Positions 24,854 through 35,600 of a stretch of DNA of 64,000 nt are shown in pieces. Both the position numbers and the translations under genes were made by a program. The notes beneath the pieces were generated by a model. It did not search any database and was not told the origin of the DNA. It saw only the letters and a program-made list of their open reading frames with translations. Origin of the DNA: AV40 sp963817335 (lineage in GTDB: Bacteria; Verrucomicrobiota; Verrucomicrobiia; Chthoniobacterales; UBA10450); contig CAWFNX010000001.1 in the NCBI GenBank assembly GCA_963817335.1, positions 62,001-126,000 of the forward strand, in the 5' to 3' direction. Every line of letters starts with the position of its first letter. Position 1 is the stretch's first letter.

Positions 24854-25998
24854 GGTTTGGGAGAAAATTCGATCCGGCGTTGTCGCACCGGTTCGCCTGT
24901 CCGCAGTTTGTCCTGATCTGAAACCACAATGCGGTCGCCGGCCGAGACGCCGCTCAATGCTTCACTGACGTCGAGCGTCCGAAAACCGACTTTGATCGTT
25001 CGCTTTTGAACGATGCCACGTTTCACCAGCCAGGCTTGATCGACAATTAAGGCGCGCGTGGGCACAAGCAACACGTTCTCGTGCGTGCCGGTAATGATGT
25101 TCATTTCGCCGGTCATGCCGGCCATCAAATTGTCCGGCGGTTTTTCCATCTCCAGGATAATGGTGTAACGCTGCGTGTCCGGATCGGCCGCCGGTTGAAT
25201 CGAGGACACTTTCGCTGCGAAGAGGGTATTGCGATAGGCGTAGAGTTGCACTTTCGCGTTCATTCCGGCTTTCACTTCACCGACGTCTTCTTCGTTTACT
25301 TCCCCGCGCACGTAGGTTTTGCGCGATGAAATCGTGAACAACTGATTGCCTTCGTTCACCAGCTCGCCGTCGATCGTTAACACCGCGCTGAGCAGGCCGT
25401 CCATCGGGGCGCGGATTTCTGACGCGCGCATTTGCGATTCCAATTTCTTTTGCGCTTCGTCGAGGGCCTGCAAGTTGCGGTCCCGCTCGATCCGTTCGTT
25501 GTCGCGCAGACCGCGCAAACGATTCACTTCGCTTTTGGCCTTTTCATAATCCACTGCCGGGACGTTCCCAGTGGCAACGACTTGCTCCATCCGGCGCAAA
25601 TTGTCCTCCGCGGCTTTGAGTGGCTCCTCCGACGGCAAAGGCAATTTCCCGCGCTCGGTCGCCGCCTGGAGATCAGTCCGCGCCTGTTTCAATTGTCGCG
25701 CCGTCGCCTCATCGGCGATCGTGGCGAGTATCTGCCCCTTGCTTACGCTCTTACCGATCGCGCCCCGGCCGGCAGAAAATTCTTCAGCGAGTTGGATGAA
25801 CCCGGAATTCTGCGCCCGGACGTGCACGACAAACGCCGGCTCGATTCGCACGGTTCCATAAACCGCCGAGATCGCGGTCCCCCGCCGGACCACGGCGACT
25901 TCCGCCACCGGCATGAAAAAATAATAAGCCGCACCGCAAATCAGAATTAGCAGCACGACCGCGACTGACAAAAGCCGCCTGGATTTCGGAATTTTCAA
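24850..25998 (-). CDS. Membrane-fusion (HlyD/MacA-type periplasmic adaptor) protein
   Basis: 382 residues; the only plausible start is a TTG at 25998. A single N-terminal helix (LLSVAVVLLILICGAAYYFF) anchors it in the inner membrane. Then come the lipoyl/barrel halves around a long coiled coil (about residues 95-190, rich in K, E, R and L), IRAPMDGLLSAVLTIDGELV, and a C-terminal beta-barrel with GMTGEMNIITG. It bridges the FtsX permease and TolC. It overlaps the permease start by 4 bases and lies 9 bases after the tolC-like gene. Confidence 0.88.
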   Translation of the reverse strand: MKIPKSRRLLSVAVVLLILICGAAYYFFMPVAEVAVVRRGTAISAVYGTVRIEPAFVVHVRAQNSGFIQLAEEFSAGRGAIGKSVSKGQILATIADEATARQLKQARTDLQAATERGKLPLPSEEPLKAAEDNLRRMEQVVATGNVPAVDYEKAKSEVNRLRGLRDNERIERDRNLQALDEAQKKLESQMRASEIRAPMDGLLSAVLTIDGELVNEGNQLFTISSRKTYVRGEVNEEDVGEVKAGMNAKVQLYAYRNTLFAAKVSSIQPAADPDTQRYTIILEMEKPPDNLMAGMTGEMNIITGTHENVLLVPTRALIVDQAWLVKRGIVQKRTIKVGFRTLDVSEALSGVSAGDRIVVSDQDKLRTGEPVRQRRIEFSPKP

Positions 25999-26007
25999 GA
26001 ACTGAAA

Positions 26008-27315
26008 CTAACGCATATCTTCCGAAAATTGAAAATAACGCCCGGTGGCCCGGTCCCGTTCGGCGAGGGCCACGTTTTGCAAGTAGCTCGCCTCCAGTAA
26101 CCCGCTCTGCGTTTTCAGAAAACTGCTCTCGGCCACACGGTATTCGAGTTGAGATGCAAGACCGCTCCCGAGATTTTGTTGAACTGCGGCGGCGGCCTGT
26201 TCGGCGTTGGTGGCGCCGGAGAGAAGCGCGTTATGGCGCTCGGCGATTCCTGCGAGCTGGTTGCGTATGCGCGAAAGCTGTTGTCCAACGTTCGCTTCCA
26301 GTTTTTTCAATTCTAGCTCGTTAATTTCTCTGGCCGATCGCGCTCTCAAAACTGCGCCACCCACTTTGCCATTATCAATCACCTGCCAGGTGTAGGCCGC
26401 GCCTTCGCGAATTTCCGAGCCGACAAAATCCTGGTTACGGCTCGTCGAACCTTCGCGGTGAATTCCAGTGACCGGAATGTAGTCGCCGGTCAAGCTGCCG
26501 CTCGCCGAAGGATAATAACCGGCTGCAATGATGCGCTCGTCTTCGTTGGCGGCGCGAACCAGCAGCCGCGCAAGTTTGATATCGGTCCGCTGCTCGAGCG
26601 CGGTATTTATTTCCTTGTTCAAATCGACATCGACGGTCGCGAACGTTAGTTGGCCTTCCGGTTCCGGCAGAGGCGCTTCCGATTTCAGATCGACCGCCAT
26701 CGCTTGTCCAAGTTGCAATTGGGCCGCCGCATAACTCCGTTGCGCTTCTTCAACCATCGGATCAAGCCCCCGCGCTTCGATTTGTGCAGTAGTGAATGCG
26801 CTTCGATCGACCAGGCCCGCGCCATATCGGTCGCTTTGACTGGCGACGTTTTCGTCCAGACGCGACCGCTGCTTTTCACGAAGCGATCGCAAGTCCCGCT
26901 GATACAGGGCGGAATAAAACGCGACTCTTGCCGCGTGAAGTTGTTCTTCTACCGCCAGGTTCAGTTGTTGTTCGGCAATCAAAACTTCGATGTCGCCCCG
27001 ATGAAGTGAGTGCGGAATCGCAACGTCTAAGAGCGGTTGGGTCAAGGCACCGCGCACGAACCCGAAAAGTTTGGTTGTTGTGCTGCCTGCGCGATACCCG
27101 CCCTGCACACCGCCCGGGACGTTCAATTTCACACTCGGCCAAATCACCGATCGAAAAACGAGCCGGCGCCCGGCAGCCTGCTCGAGTTTTAATTTTGCCT
27201 GCTGGATCGCCGGATTGTTGTCCAAGGTCGCTTTGAGTGTTTCATCCAAAGTGATCGCCGGCGCGGCCGGCAAAAGCGACACCCACAAAATCGCGATGCT
27301 TAATCGAGGCGTCAT
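26008..27315 (-). CDS. TolC-family outer membrane efflux protein (second copy in operon)
   Basis: 435 residues, ATG at 27315, overlapping the upstream tolC-like stop. It has a signal peptide (MTPRLSIAILWVSLLPAAPA) and alternating coiled-coil helices with short beta segments, for example LDENVASQSDRYGAGLVDRS and ELKKLEANVGQQLSRIRNQL. Length is normal for TolC-type proteins. Two consecutive TolC-like genes in one operon is unusual; they share only modest similarity. Confidence 0.85.
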   Translation of the reverse strand: MTPRLSIAILWVSLLPAAPAITLDETLKATLDNNPAIQQAKLKLEQAAGRRLVFRSVIWPSVKLNVPGGVQGGYRAGSTTTKLFGFVRGALTQPLLDVAIPHSLHRGDIEVLIAEQQLNLAVEEQLHAARVAFYSALYQRDLRSLREKQRSRLDENVASQSDRYGAGLVDRSAFTTAQIEARGLDPMVEEAQRSYAAAQLQLGQAMAVDLKSEAPLPEPEGQLTFATVDVDLNKEINTALEQRTDIKLARLLVRAANEDERIIAAGYYPSASGSLTGDYIPVTGIHREGSTSRNQDFVGSEIREGAAYTWQVIDNGKVGGAVLRARSAREINELELKKLEANVGQQLSRIRNQLAGIAERHNALLSGATNAEQAAAAVQQNLGSGLASQLEYRVAESSFLKTQSGLLEASYLQNVALAERDRATGRYFQFSEDMR

Positions 27316-28733
27316 CGGGTGGTGATCTTTGCCGGCGGCCGCGCCACGTCGACCGCTTGTTGCTCGTTGCGTTTATTCAGGCGGTTGGATGCGAAATCGA
27401 GCGCCTCGGGTGTGCTGGCGCAAGCTCGGGCCAGGCGGGCCATCGCGACATTGTGCAGATAAATCGCGCTCAGTCGCGTGGTCCGGGTCCGGGTTACGTC
27501 GGCTGCGGCCTGCAAAATATCGAGCTGCGTTCCGAGACCCGCCGCGAGATTTGATTTTGTGATTTCAAGCGACTCGTCGGCGGTCTGGACATTTTTGGTT
27601 TCGGATTCGAGAACGTTGTCCGATTGCTGAAGATCGAGAAATGCGCTGCGAACTTCGGAAGCGACAGATCGCCGCGCGGCCTCGAGAGCTTGCATCGCAG
27701 CTTCACGTCGAGCGTGGGTCGCCTGCATTCGCCCTTTCGTTGCGAAACCGTCGAACAAATGCCATGTCGCGTTTACGCCCACCAAATAACCGTGGTTGAA
27801 TTCCGGTCCTACGTTCGGATCGCGTTCACTGTAAACTTCGTAGCCGGAAAAAAGTTGAACGTGCGGGCGCAGTTCGCTGCGGTCGACCGCATATTGTCGA
27901 TCTTCAATCGCGACGTCTAGCTGGCGGGCTTTGATCTCGGCGCGTTTGGCGTCGGCCCGGCCGAGACATTCGTTCAAGTCGGGATGAAGCGCGGCGTATT
28001 GCAATTGTCCGGCGACTTCGAATCCGAATTGGTTCGCTTGCGTGCGATAATCGACCCCGAAAAGTTCGCCCAACCGAAGATAGGAATTGCCCAGCTCGGT
28101 TTTGGCGTTGGCCAACTCCGGTTGCTCGTTGGCCAGCGCGACTTGAGCGCGCCGAACGTTCAATGTTCCGACGATTCCCGCCTTCAACCGCTCCTCCTGG
28201 GTCTTGAGTTCTTCGTTTAGCACCCGCACCGAATTCTCGCGGACCCGCACTTTGGCGCGATTCAACAACACATCGTAAAACCCGATTCGCACATCCATCG
28301 CCACCTTGTTGCGGACTTCCTCCAACTCGCAGCGTTGCTTCTCGATCATCAACTCGGCAATCCCCACCTGGTTTGAAACCGCGCCGCCGGTGTAAACGTT
28401 TTCCAATGCCCGGATCGAGGCGTTGTAATCCTGTTCGCGCAGGTCGCTCGTCGTTTGGGTTTGGCGTTTGTCGGCGAACCCGGTTGAGATGACGGAGGGC
28501 AGGTAACCGGATCGCGCCTCGAGCAATCCGCCCCGCGCCGCTTCCAATTTCTTTTGGGCAATCAGGATATCGGGGTTTTGGCTGTCGGCCAGGGCCACCC
28601 CCTGGTCGATCGTGTAAGTGGGTGGCTGGGCGAGCGTTATTCCGCCAAAACCGCCGGCCAAAGCGGTTCCCAAAATCGTTATCAAGCGAACGGCGTGTTT
28701 TGTCCTAACGAACATCCTCAAAAATGCTTGCAT
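27312..28733 (-). CDS. TolC-family outer membrane efflux protein (first copy in operon)
   Basis: 473 residues from the ATG at 28733 (an ATG at 28715 is an equally plausible start, directly ahead of the signal peptide; a TTG at 28766 is less likely). Signal sequence RLITILGTALAGGFGGITLA, then the TolC helical domains with repeat motifs such as LAAGLGTQLDILQAAADVTR (the typical G-x-x-x-x-L-D-V/I-L-x-A motif) near residue 400. It is divergent from ino1; the intervening 160 bases must hold both promoters. It starts the operon tolC-tolC-MFP-permease-ATPase, whose genes overlap or nearly touch throughout. Confidence 0.87.
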   Translation of the reverse strand: MQAFLRMFVRTKHAVRLITILGTALAGGFGGITLAQPPTYTIDQGVALADSQNPDILIAQKKLEAARGGLLEARSGYLPSVISTGFADKRQTQTTSDLREQDYNASIRALENVYTGGAVSNQVGIAELMIEKQRCELEEVRNKVAMDVRIGFYDVLLNRAKVRVRENSVRVLNEELKTQEERLKAGIVGTLNVRRAQVALANEQPELANAKTELGNSYLRLGELFGVDYRTQANQFGFEVAGQLQYAALHPDLNECLGRADAKRAEIKARQLDVAIEDRQYAVDRSELRPHVQLFSGYEVYSERDPNVGPEFNHGYLVGVNATWHLFDGFATKGRMQATHARREAAMQALEAARRSVASEVRSAFLDLQQSDNVLESETKNVQTADESLEITKSNLAAGLGTQLDILQAAADVTRTRTTRLSAIYLHNVAMARLARACASTPEALDFASNRLNKRNEQQAVDVARPPAKITTR

Positions 28734-28893
28734 GCTAGCGTTGTCTACGGCACTTTCCACGCCCAAATCGTGGTAGTGATTTCTCCCTCAGGCGAAACCT
28801 CACATTCCACTGACCACCTTAACCTTAATGCTTTAAACCTGCTACATTGCATCTTGCCCGTAGCCCAGGGCTCCGGGTAGGATTTCCTTTTCC

Positions 28894-29997
<1,104 letters not shown>

Positions 29998-30029
29998 TAC
30001 TCCAATCTCCCTCGGTGTTCCCTTCAACA

Positions 30030-30058
30030 GAATTAGATGAAATTTTTTCGTCTAATTC
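30030..30058 (+). terminator. Hairpin after ino1
   Basis: Perfect arms GAATTAGA (30030-30037) and TCTAATTC (30051-30058), extended by two near-pairs, around an AT-rich loop containing TTTTTT. It begins 33 bases after the ino1 stop. It is AT-rich and has no trailing T-run, so it may be a weak terminator or an operator-like dyad. Confidence 0.45.
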
Positions 30059-30208
30059 TCGTGGCTGCGACCCGATTATCAGTCCCTCATTTGTCCCCGC
30101 TGCGGCACAGTGCAGCCGAAGGAAAGTGGCACGGATTGCGCGTGTGGCGAGCAGTTGGAGCTACTTCGAGATTGGAAGTGGGTTCCAGATGGGAGCAGCG
30201 CGAATTGA
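30056..30208 (+). pseudogene. Zinc-ribbon coding remnant
   Basis: This frame, open from a stop at 30053-30055 to TGA at 30206-30208, encodes a clear zinc ribbon: LICPRCGTVQPKESGTDCAC then GEQLELLRDWKWVPDG, with two Cys pairs (C-P-R-C and C-A-C). There is no ATG, GTG or TTG before the first Cys, so either the start is lost, a frameshift joins it to the ATG at 30037 in another frame, or the frame is a relic. The surrounding 310 bases between ino1 and the DUF3303 gene hold nothing else I recognise. Confidence 0.35.
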
Positions 30209-30307
30209 AGCAGCTCAATCTAACCAAACGATGAAGCGAATCTCTGTTTCGTTAGGCCATTTCAACAACTGCGTTTCCGTTCACATCAAATCAACAATAC
30301 AAATACT

Positions 30308-30622
30308 ATGAAATACATGCTCACTTGGACCGAACGTCCACAAGGATCCCCGATAGAATACGAGAACGCTCAGAAGCGGATTCTGGAGGTTTTCACCCAA
30401 TGGAAGGCCCCCGCTAACTTCAAGATTGAGTTGTTTGTGATTCGAGTGGGGGATTGGGGAGGCTATATGATGCTGGACTGCGATGATCCGACGCTGGTCC
30501 ACAAGTTCTGCTCGATGCTCCCGGCGTTTGTCTTTGAGGCGCGTCCAGTGATTCCGATCGAAGACGCTGTGCGGGTCGAATTGGAATCGATCGCTTTTCG
30601 TGACGGACTAAAAGCCAAGTGA
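30308..30622 (+). CDS. DUF3303 family protein
   Basis: 104 residues, ATG at 30308. It opens MKYMLTWTERPQGSPIEYEN and continues AQKRILEVFTQWKAPANFKI, the hallmark of DUF3303 proteins (about 95-105 residues, soluble, ferredoxin-like fold expected). No function is established for the family. It is 27 bases upstream of the DUF1801-type gene; a joint transcript is likely. Confidence 0.85.
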   Translation: MKYMLTWTERPQGSPIEYENAQKRILEVFTQWKAPANFKIELFVIRVGDWGGYMMLDCDDPTLVHKFCSMLPAFVFEARPVIPIEDAVRVELESIAFRDGLKAK

Positions 30623-30649
30623 CACAATAGAGGCATTCCCTCAACGGGT

Positions 30650-31072
30650 ATGACTCAACTCCTGCGATTCTTCGGTTCGGTTAAGCGCGATCCAGCCATC
30701 GAGACCTGGATGAAGGCGCATCCCGGGGAATTGGGTGCAATCGCGCAGCATTGGTTTGAGGTTATGCGCAACTGTGGCGACGACGTGCGCGAAGTGTTGC
30801 ACGATGGCCATCCGACGGCGTGCATAGGTGACGCGGCATTTGGATACGTCAACGTTTTCAAATCTCATGTGAATGTAGGATTTTTTCGCGGCGCCGAAAT
30901 TGCCGATCCGAACGGCCTGTTGGAAGGCACAGGGAAGTTTATGCGTCACGTGAAGCTCCGGCCCGATCGCGACGTCAATGCTGCGGCTCTAACAAAGTTA
31001 ATCGGTACCGCCTACACCGACATGAAGGAACGCGTGCAGGCGGAGTTACACGCGTCATCGCGCTCCTGCTGA
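30650..31072 (+). CDS. DUF1801 domain protein
   Basis: 140 residues, ATG at 30650. The C-terminal half VNVGFFRGAEIADPNGLLEG followed by TGKFMRHVKLRPDRDVN is the conserved core of DUF1801 (YdhG/YjbR-neighbour family; sometimes called iron-chaperone-like, not proven). The N-terminus includes VREVLHDGHPTACIGDAAFG, also family-typical. Soluble and cytosolic; no function can be given. Confidence 0.82.
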   Translation: MTQLLRFFGSVKRDPAIETWMKAHPGELGAIAQHWFEVMRNCGDDVREVLHDGHPTACIGDAAFGYVNVFKSHVNVGFFRGAEIADPNGLLEGTGKFMRHVKLRPDRDVNAAALTKLIGTAYTDMKERVQAELHASSRSC

Positions 31073-31096
31073 AATTGCCGCGCCGGTAGGCTTAGG

Positions 31097-31627
31097 TCAC
31101 ACTTTTGGTGACGGTGTGAGGCTTGGTTGGGACTCTTTGGGTTTTTGAACCAGCGCTTCGAGTTTTGTCTTCAACTCTCCCACGTTGAAGCCCTTCGGCA
31201 TCGAGTTGATATACAATGATTCTTCCGTCATGGGTGTTTGAATTTCTGGCGCCACCAACGGTTGATCGTTTAGCATCAGGAGAAGGCGCGATCCGAGGTT
31301 TGCTTCCGTAAGCTTCCGTAGCGCCTCAGCGTCTTTTGCGGTCAAACGAAGCCGGAGTGATCGCGTGTCATTGATAGGCGGGAAATAGCCGCCGTCCGGT
31401 TTCGGGTAGCGCGGTCCAAGTCCATACTCCACACCCTCGAGTTGAGAAATTGTCAGATTCGGGTTTTTGCCAATGTAGCCGACCTTCGGCAACTGGGGAA
31501 AATCGGCCTGGTGCAATCCTTTTCCGGCTTCTTTTGCGGCAACATAGACCTTTAGCACTGGCTTGTCGGCCGCATGCGCAACCAGCCCCATCCCTAACAT
31601 CCAAGTGATTATCAATGCACGTTTCAT
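31097..31627 (-). CDS. Secreted protein with a SecDF P1-head-like domain
   Basis: 176 residues from the ATG at 31627, which directly precedes a signal peptide (MKRALIITWMLGMGLVAHAA); the frame is open 87 codons upstream without protein-like content. Residues about 85-170 (LRLRLTAKDAEALRKLTEAN, LGSRLLLMLNDQPLVAPEIQ, then a G-F-x-x-x-E stretch) resemble the periplasmic P1 head of SecD: the T-x-x-N-x-G-x-x-L-x-x-x-x-D pattern. Here it is detached from any membrane helices. The middle region VEYGLGPRYPKPDGGYFPPI is not recognised. Possibly a periplasmic or exported protein; function unknown. Confidence 0.62.
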   Translation of the reverse strand: MKRALIITWMLGMGLVAHAADKPVLKVYVAAKEAGKGLHQADFPQLPKVGYIGKNPNLTISQLEGVEYGLGPRYPKPDGGYFPPINDTRSLRLRLTAKDAEALRKLTEANLGSRLLLMLNDQPLVAPEIQTPMTEESLYINSMPKGFNVGELKTKLEALVQKPKESQPSLTPSPKV

Positions 31628-31787
31628 TCGTGAGAAAAACTGCGCTATCACTGGTCCCTGTGCAACCCTCGCTTCGCTTTTCCCTTTTGAAGCTATCGAA
31701 GAAATGCGAGTAAAATGCGTTGTTGAACAAGAGACCAAAAAGCAGTGGCCATTTTTAAAAGTGGACTGATCATTCTCTAAATAAGCC

Positions 31788-32222
31788 GTGGTTACTGCAT
31801 TCTTTACCGTGATCCTCGTCGGCGCGCTATTTCTCGTGGCGCAGCTTGTCGCCGAAGGGGTGATCAAGCCGTATGTCGAGTATCGCAAAGTGTTGGCCGA
31901 GATTTCGTATACCCTGATCTATTACGCGAACCTCATTATCAGCGAGCCGGCGAGTTCGAAACGAGACGAGCAAGCCGAGATTTCGGAGAAACTTCGCCAG
32001 CTTTCCGCGCGGTTGCGATCAGCGATCACGGCGTTGCCTTTTCATGAACTGATGCGGTTGTTCCGTTTGATTCCTTCACAGGATCGCATTCACGACGCGG
32101 CTGCACGATTGATTCGCATGTCGAACCTTTTACTCGAGCTGGAAAAGAGACATGACGAGATCCGTCAGGATATGGCGGCAATCGGCGCGGTTCTCCAAAT
32201 CGATGTTGCCAGGGAGAAGTGA
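31788..32222 (+). CDS. Hypothetical membrane-anchored protein
   Basis: 144 residues from a GTG at 31788. One N-terminal helix (FFTVILVGALFLVAQLVAEG), then a polar, helix-rich stretch with heptad-like leucines (ISEKLRQLSARLRSAI, LIRMSNLLLELEKRHDEIRQ) suggesting a coiled coil facing the cytosol. I do not recognise a family. It is followed at once by an 8-base tandem repeat. Confidence 0.6.
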   Translation: MVTAFFTVILVGALFLVAQLVAEGVIKPYVEYRKVLAEISYTLIYYANLIISEPASSKRDEQAEISEKLRQLSARLRSAITALPFHELMRLFRLIPSQDRIHDAAARLIRMSNLLLELEKRHDEIRQDMAAIGAVLQIDVAREK

Positions 32223-32230
32223 AAAAGAAG

Positions 32231-32262
32231 TTGAGCTGTTGAGCCGTTGAGCTGTTGAGACG
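32231..32262. repeat. Tandem repeat, 4 x 8 bases (TTGAGCTG-type)
   Basis: Four successive 8-base units: TTGAGCTG, TTGAGCCG, TTGAGCTG, TTGAGACG. It lies between two genes and is repeated in shorter form on the other side of the next gene (32617-32640). Confidence 0.85.
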
Positions 32263-32273
32263 AAAAGACCATT

Positions 32274-32609
32274 ATGCGAAGGCTTTTGATTGTTGTCGGT
32301 TTGGCTGTCGCGTCAGCGTGTCTTGCCGCGCAGCCGAGCTGGAATCCGGCGGACGCCGTTACAGACGCCGACAAAGATATCAAGGCGCAGCACGTTCAGT
32401 TCTATTGGTCGGGCAGCATCGCAATCTTTCCGGTGGGCGTGCCATTCGAGTTCGCGAAACAGTATCCGCGGGCGGACGCCGGGGTTGGCTGCGTGACCAA
32501 CGATATTCCATTGCGCGAAAAACAGGAAAAATACGCGCGGGCTTACAACGAGAAGATGTACGATTTTGTCGTGAAGAATCCGGAAGTTGGAAAATTGAAA
32601 CGCAAATAG
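32274..32609 (+). CDS. Small secreted hypothetical protein
   Basis: 111 residues, ATG at 32274. Signal peptide MRRLLIVVGLAVASACLAAQ with a likely cleavage after ALA-like residues at 17-19. The mature part has VQFYWSGSIAIFPVGVPFEF and VTNDIPLREKQEKYARAYNE; no known domain. It is flanked on both sides by TTGAG-type 8-base repeats. Confidence 0.6.
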   Translation: MRRLLIVVGLAVASACLAAQPSWNPADAVTDADKDIKAQHVQFYWSGSIAIFPVGVPFEFAKQYPRADAGVGCVTNDIPLREKQEKYARAYNEKMYDFVVKNPEVGKLKRK

Positions 32610-32616
32610 CCGGAAG

Positions 32617-32640
32617 TTGAGTTGTTGAGACATTGAGACA
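32617..32640. repeat. Tandem repeat, 3 x 8 bases (TTGAGACA-type)
   Basis: Units TTGAGTTG, TTGAGACA, TTGAGACA. Same motif family as the repeat at 32231. Confidence 0.8.
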
Positions 32641-32647
32641 GGAGCTA

Positions 32648-32697
32648 TTGTAGGGCAAGTGCTCCGCTTGCCAGCAGCCGATGCGGCTGCCCTACAA
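32648..32697. repeat. REP-like palindrome TTGTAGGGCA...TGCCCTACAA
   Basis: Ten-base perfect outer arms (32648-32657 and 32688-32697) enclose a hairpin GGCAAG-TGCTCCG-CTTGCC and a second, GCAGCCGATGCGGCTGC. It ends two bases before the addA stop codon, so it could also end addA transcription. A related element sits at 43542. Confidence 0.75.
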
Positions 32698-32698
32698 T

Positions 32699-35600
32699 TT
32701 ACAAATCCGGAAATTCCAACTGTGTTGCCGGATCTGACGGCTTCTGTCGTGGAGGATCGGGATCCGGTTTGATGTCCGAATCCAACTCGGCGGCTGGCAG
32801 TTTTTCCAAACGTTTCCATTCGCGTTCGAGCTCATCGTTCCCATAACGAACCAGGGCGCCGGCCGCAGTCGAGTAGATCGCGGCCTCGACTTCCATTTTC
32901 GTCATCGCGCTGACTGCTTTCCAATAAGCGGCGAGCTGCGGAAGATAACGATCGTGCAATGTCTTTGTGCTGTCTGGGGGCACGCGGTCCGTCTTCCAAT
33001 CGATGATGAGACACTTTCCTGTGGTTGAGTCGAACGACGCGAGATCTATCACGCCCTCCAAACATCTGCCGCCGTCGTTCAATCGCCAAAGAAACGGCAT
33101 CTCGGCATGGGTAATCGAATGGCTGCCAACAATCTTACGAAAATCGTCGGCGCCATCGAGGTGGCTAAGCAGGAGCTGCCATTCGCGTGCCGATCTGGCC
33201 GGGTCCGGGGAGATTTGTCGATGTTCCTCAAAGAGTTTCGCACGATCGGCAGCGCCGTTGCTCCATTTCAATCGTTGGACGAAATCGTGCCACCAAAGTC
33301 CGTAACGCAGGGCCGCGCCGGCCGGCCGCGCAATGCGGGGCGCATCATCAATGAACCTCGCTTCCTCGACCGCGGCGATTTCGTCCGGAGCGAGGCCGCT
33401 GGGGTTGAGCTTCCGAATAAAGACGGACGCGTTTTTAATCACAGCCGCCTTGTCGATTCTTGCCGCCGGAAGTTTCGCAGTCGTATTGGTGGAAGTTTCC
33501 GCCGATATCGCCTGGTGCCGTTTCGCGGTGAGGGCGCAGGACTTCGGTTCAGTCGTCACTTCGGCAAATGCGGTTTCGTTAACCGCGCCTTTCTCGACTT
33601 TCAGCCATCTTGTTTGCGAGTGTGTGTGAATGTCGCCGCCGGTTTTGGCGAACAGCTCGTTGTCGAACACCAGCACGAGGGTGTGGCGCGCGCGAGTCAG
33701 GGCCACGTAAAGCAAGCGCTCCATTTCCTGACGGTTCTCGCGTTCCAGCATCTCCTCGATTTCATGTGTCACGTCGGATTTATCGAGAAGAACGATCGTT
33801 TCGTCCTTGGCGCGTTTTTTGACTAAACGAGGATAACGGAATGACGCCGGCCAGACTTTCCGCGCCAGGAACGGGACGATCACGGCCTGCCATTCCGATC
33901 CTTTTGCCTTTTGTGACGTGATCAATTGGATCGCGTCGGTCCGAGAAGGACGGACTTCGCGAGCATCAGCGAAATGGGATCGCAATAGCTCCGCAAATTC
34001 GGTCAAGGTTTGTCCCTCGGCTTCGGACGAACCGGCCAGCGCCAGCATCGCGTCAAGCTCGCTATTCAGATCTTCAAAATCTTCCGGCGGCAAGGAATTG
34101 ACACGTTCGCGTAATTCGGTTCGCGCAATCATTTCGCTGATCGCATCGAACAAGGGCAGAGCCTGGATCGAGAGCCGAATTTGGGCGAGCAGACTCAATG
34201 TTTTTGAGACAACATCTCCGCCGCCGGTGAGGGTTTCGATTTGAAAACGGTCGCCGTAGCCCTGGGCGAAGACCGCCAGGTCGTGGTCGGAAATGCCGAA
34301 AAGCTCGCGAAGCAGGCCGGCGATCTCGTAGCTGTTCCTCGGCTGCGCCATTATTATTAAGAGCGCGGTCAGCCAGGCATAGGCGGGGCTGTCGCCTTTC
34401 CATTCCTTTTCCGAGTGGATTTGGACGTTAAATCCGGCGGCGCGCAGACCGCGTCGCAATGTTTGTAGCCATTCTTTCCGTGGACAAAGGATCGCGACGT
34501 CCCGCCACGTCTGGGCCCGCAATTTTTCCAGACCGTTCTGGCAAAGCCATCCTCCGAGCTGGCGGGCTTCTTCCGCCGCCTTGCGCGCGTCCGAAACTTT
34601 TCCGCGTGGATCGGGGCGGAGATCTGTCGGCTGCAAATTAAATCGCAAAACCTGCCCGGGCAAAACTTCAGGCCGCGGATTGAGTTTCACGAAAGCGACC
34701 TGATCCTCTTTGCTGTTGAGGATTTCGCGGAAGGTCTCGTTCACGAAATCCAATTGTGCAGTGTCGAGTCGGAACGTAACCGAAAACTTGAGCGCTTCCG
34801 CCGCGCCGGTTTCAACCAGCGTCTCGTGGATGCGGCGGTATTTCGACAGATCGGCCCGGTCGCGGTAAATCGATTGTTGAAAATCGCCTACCATGCAGAA
34901 ATGACCGGGTCGTGGATGATCGCGTTTCGTTTCGAGCCATTGGCCAGTTGCATCCGGCGGCCGCGATAACTCCAATAGCAGAGAAAATTGTCGCGGATCG
35001 GTGTCCTGGGCCTCGTCGAGAATGACGCGAAACGACTTCTCCCGAATTTTTCTGCCGATTGTCGGGTGATGAATTAATTGTAGCGCGAGAGCGATCTGAT
35101 CGTCGTAGGTCAAAACACCGCGCTCAACGCGGAAAGCGCGGTAATCGCGCTGGACTTCGGCCGCGACGCAGAGCGCGGCCTGATCGATCCAGCGCCGAAG
35201 CGGGGCGAAAGCTTCGCGCCACGCCGCGACGAAATTCTGCGCTTCAGAAGAACGAGTTGGCCACCGAACAAAGTCGCTTGTTTCGCGCCAGGTCTGTTCC
35301 ACGCGCTTCAATTCCTTTTGCAGCGGTGGAATTGTTTGAATCGTGGGGCCGGTGGCTCTGATTCTATGGATCGCATTGAAGTCGGTGTCCGGACATTTTC
35401 CTGCTGGCGGATCGAGGACAGCGAGATCAGCGCGTCGGCCGAGTTCCATTAATGCGCGCGCCTGCACATGCCGAAAGAGTTCGCGGCGGTTTTCATCGGA
35501 TAGCGATCGCCCGATCGTCGTTTGTTGCTGAATGAATTGATTCCAAACTTCTTCGTCGTCCGTGATAACCTCGAAAGTCGGCGGCAAACCCAAATGGTGG

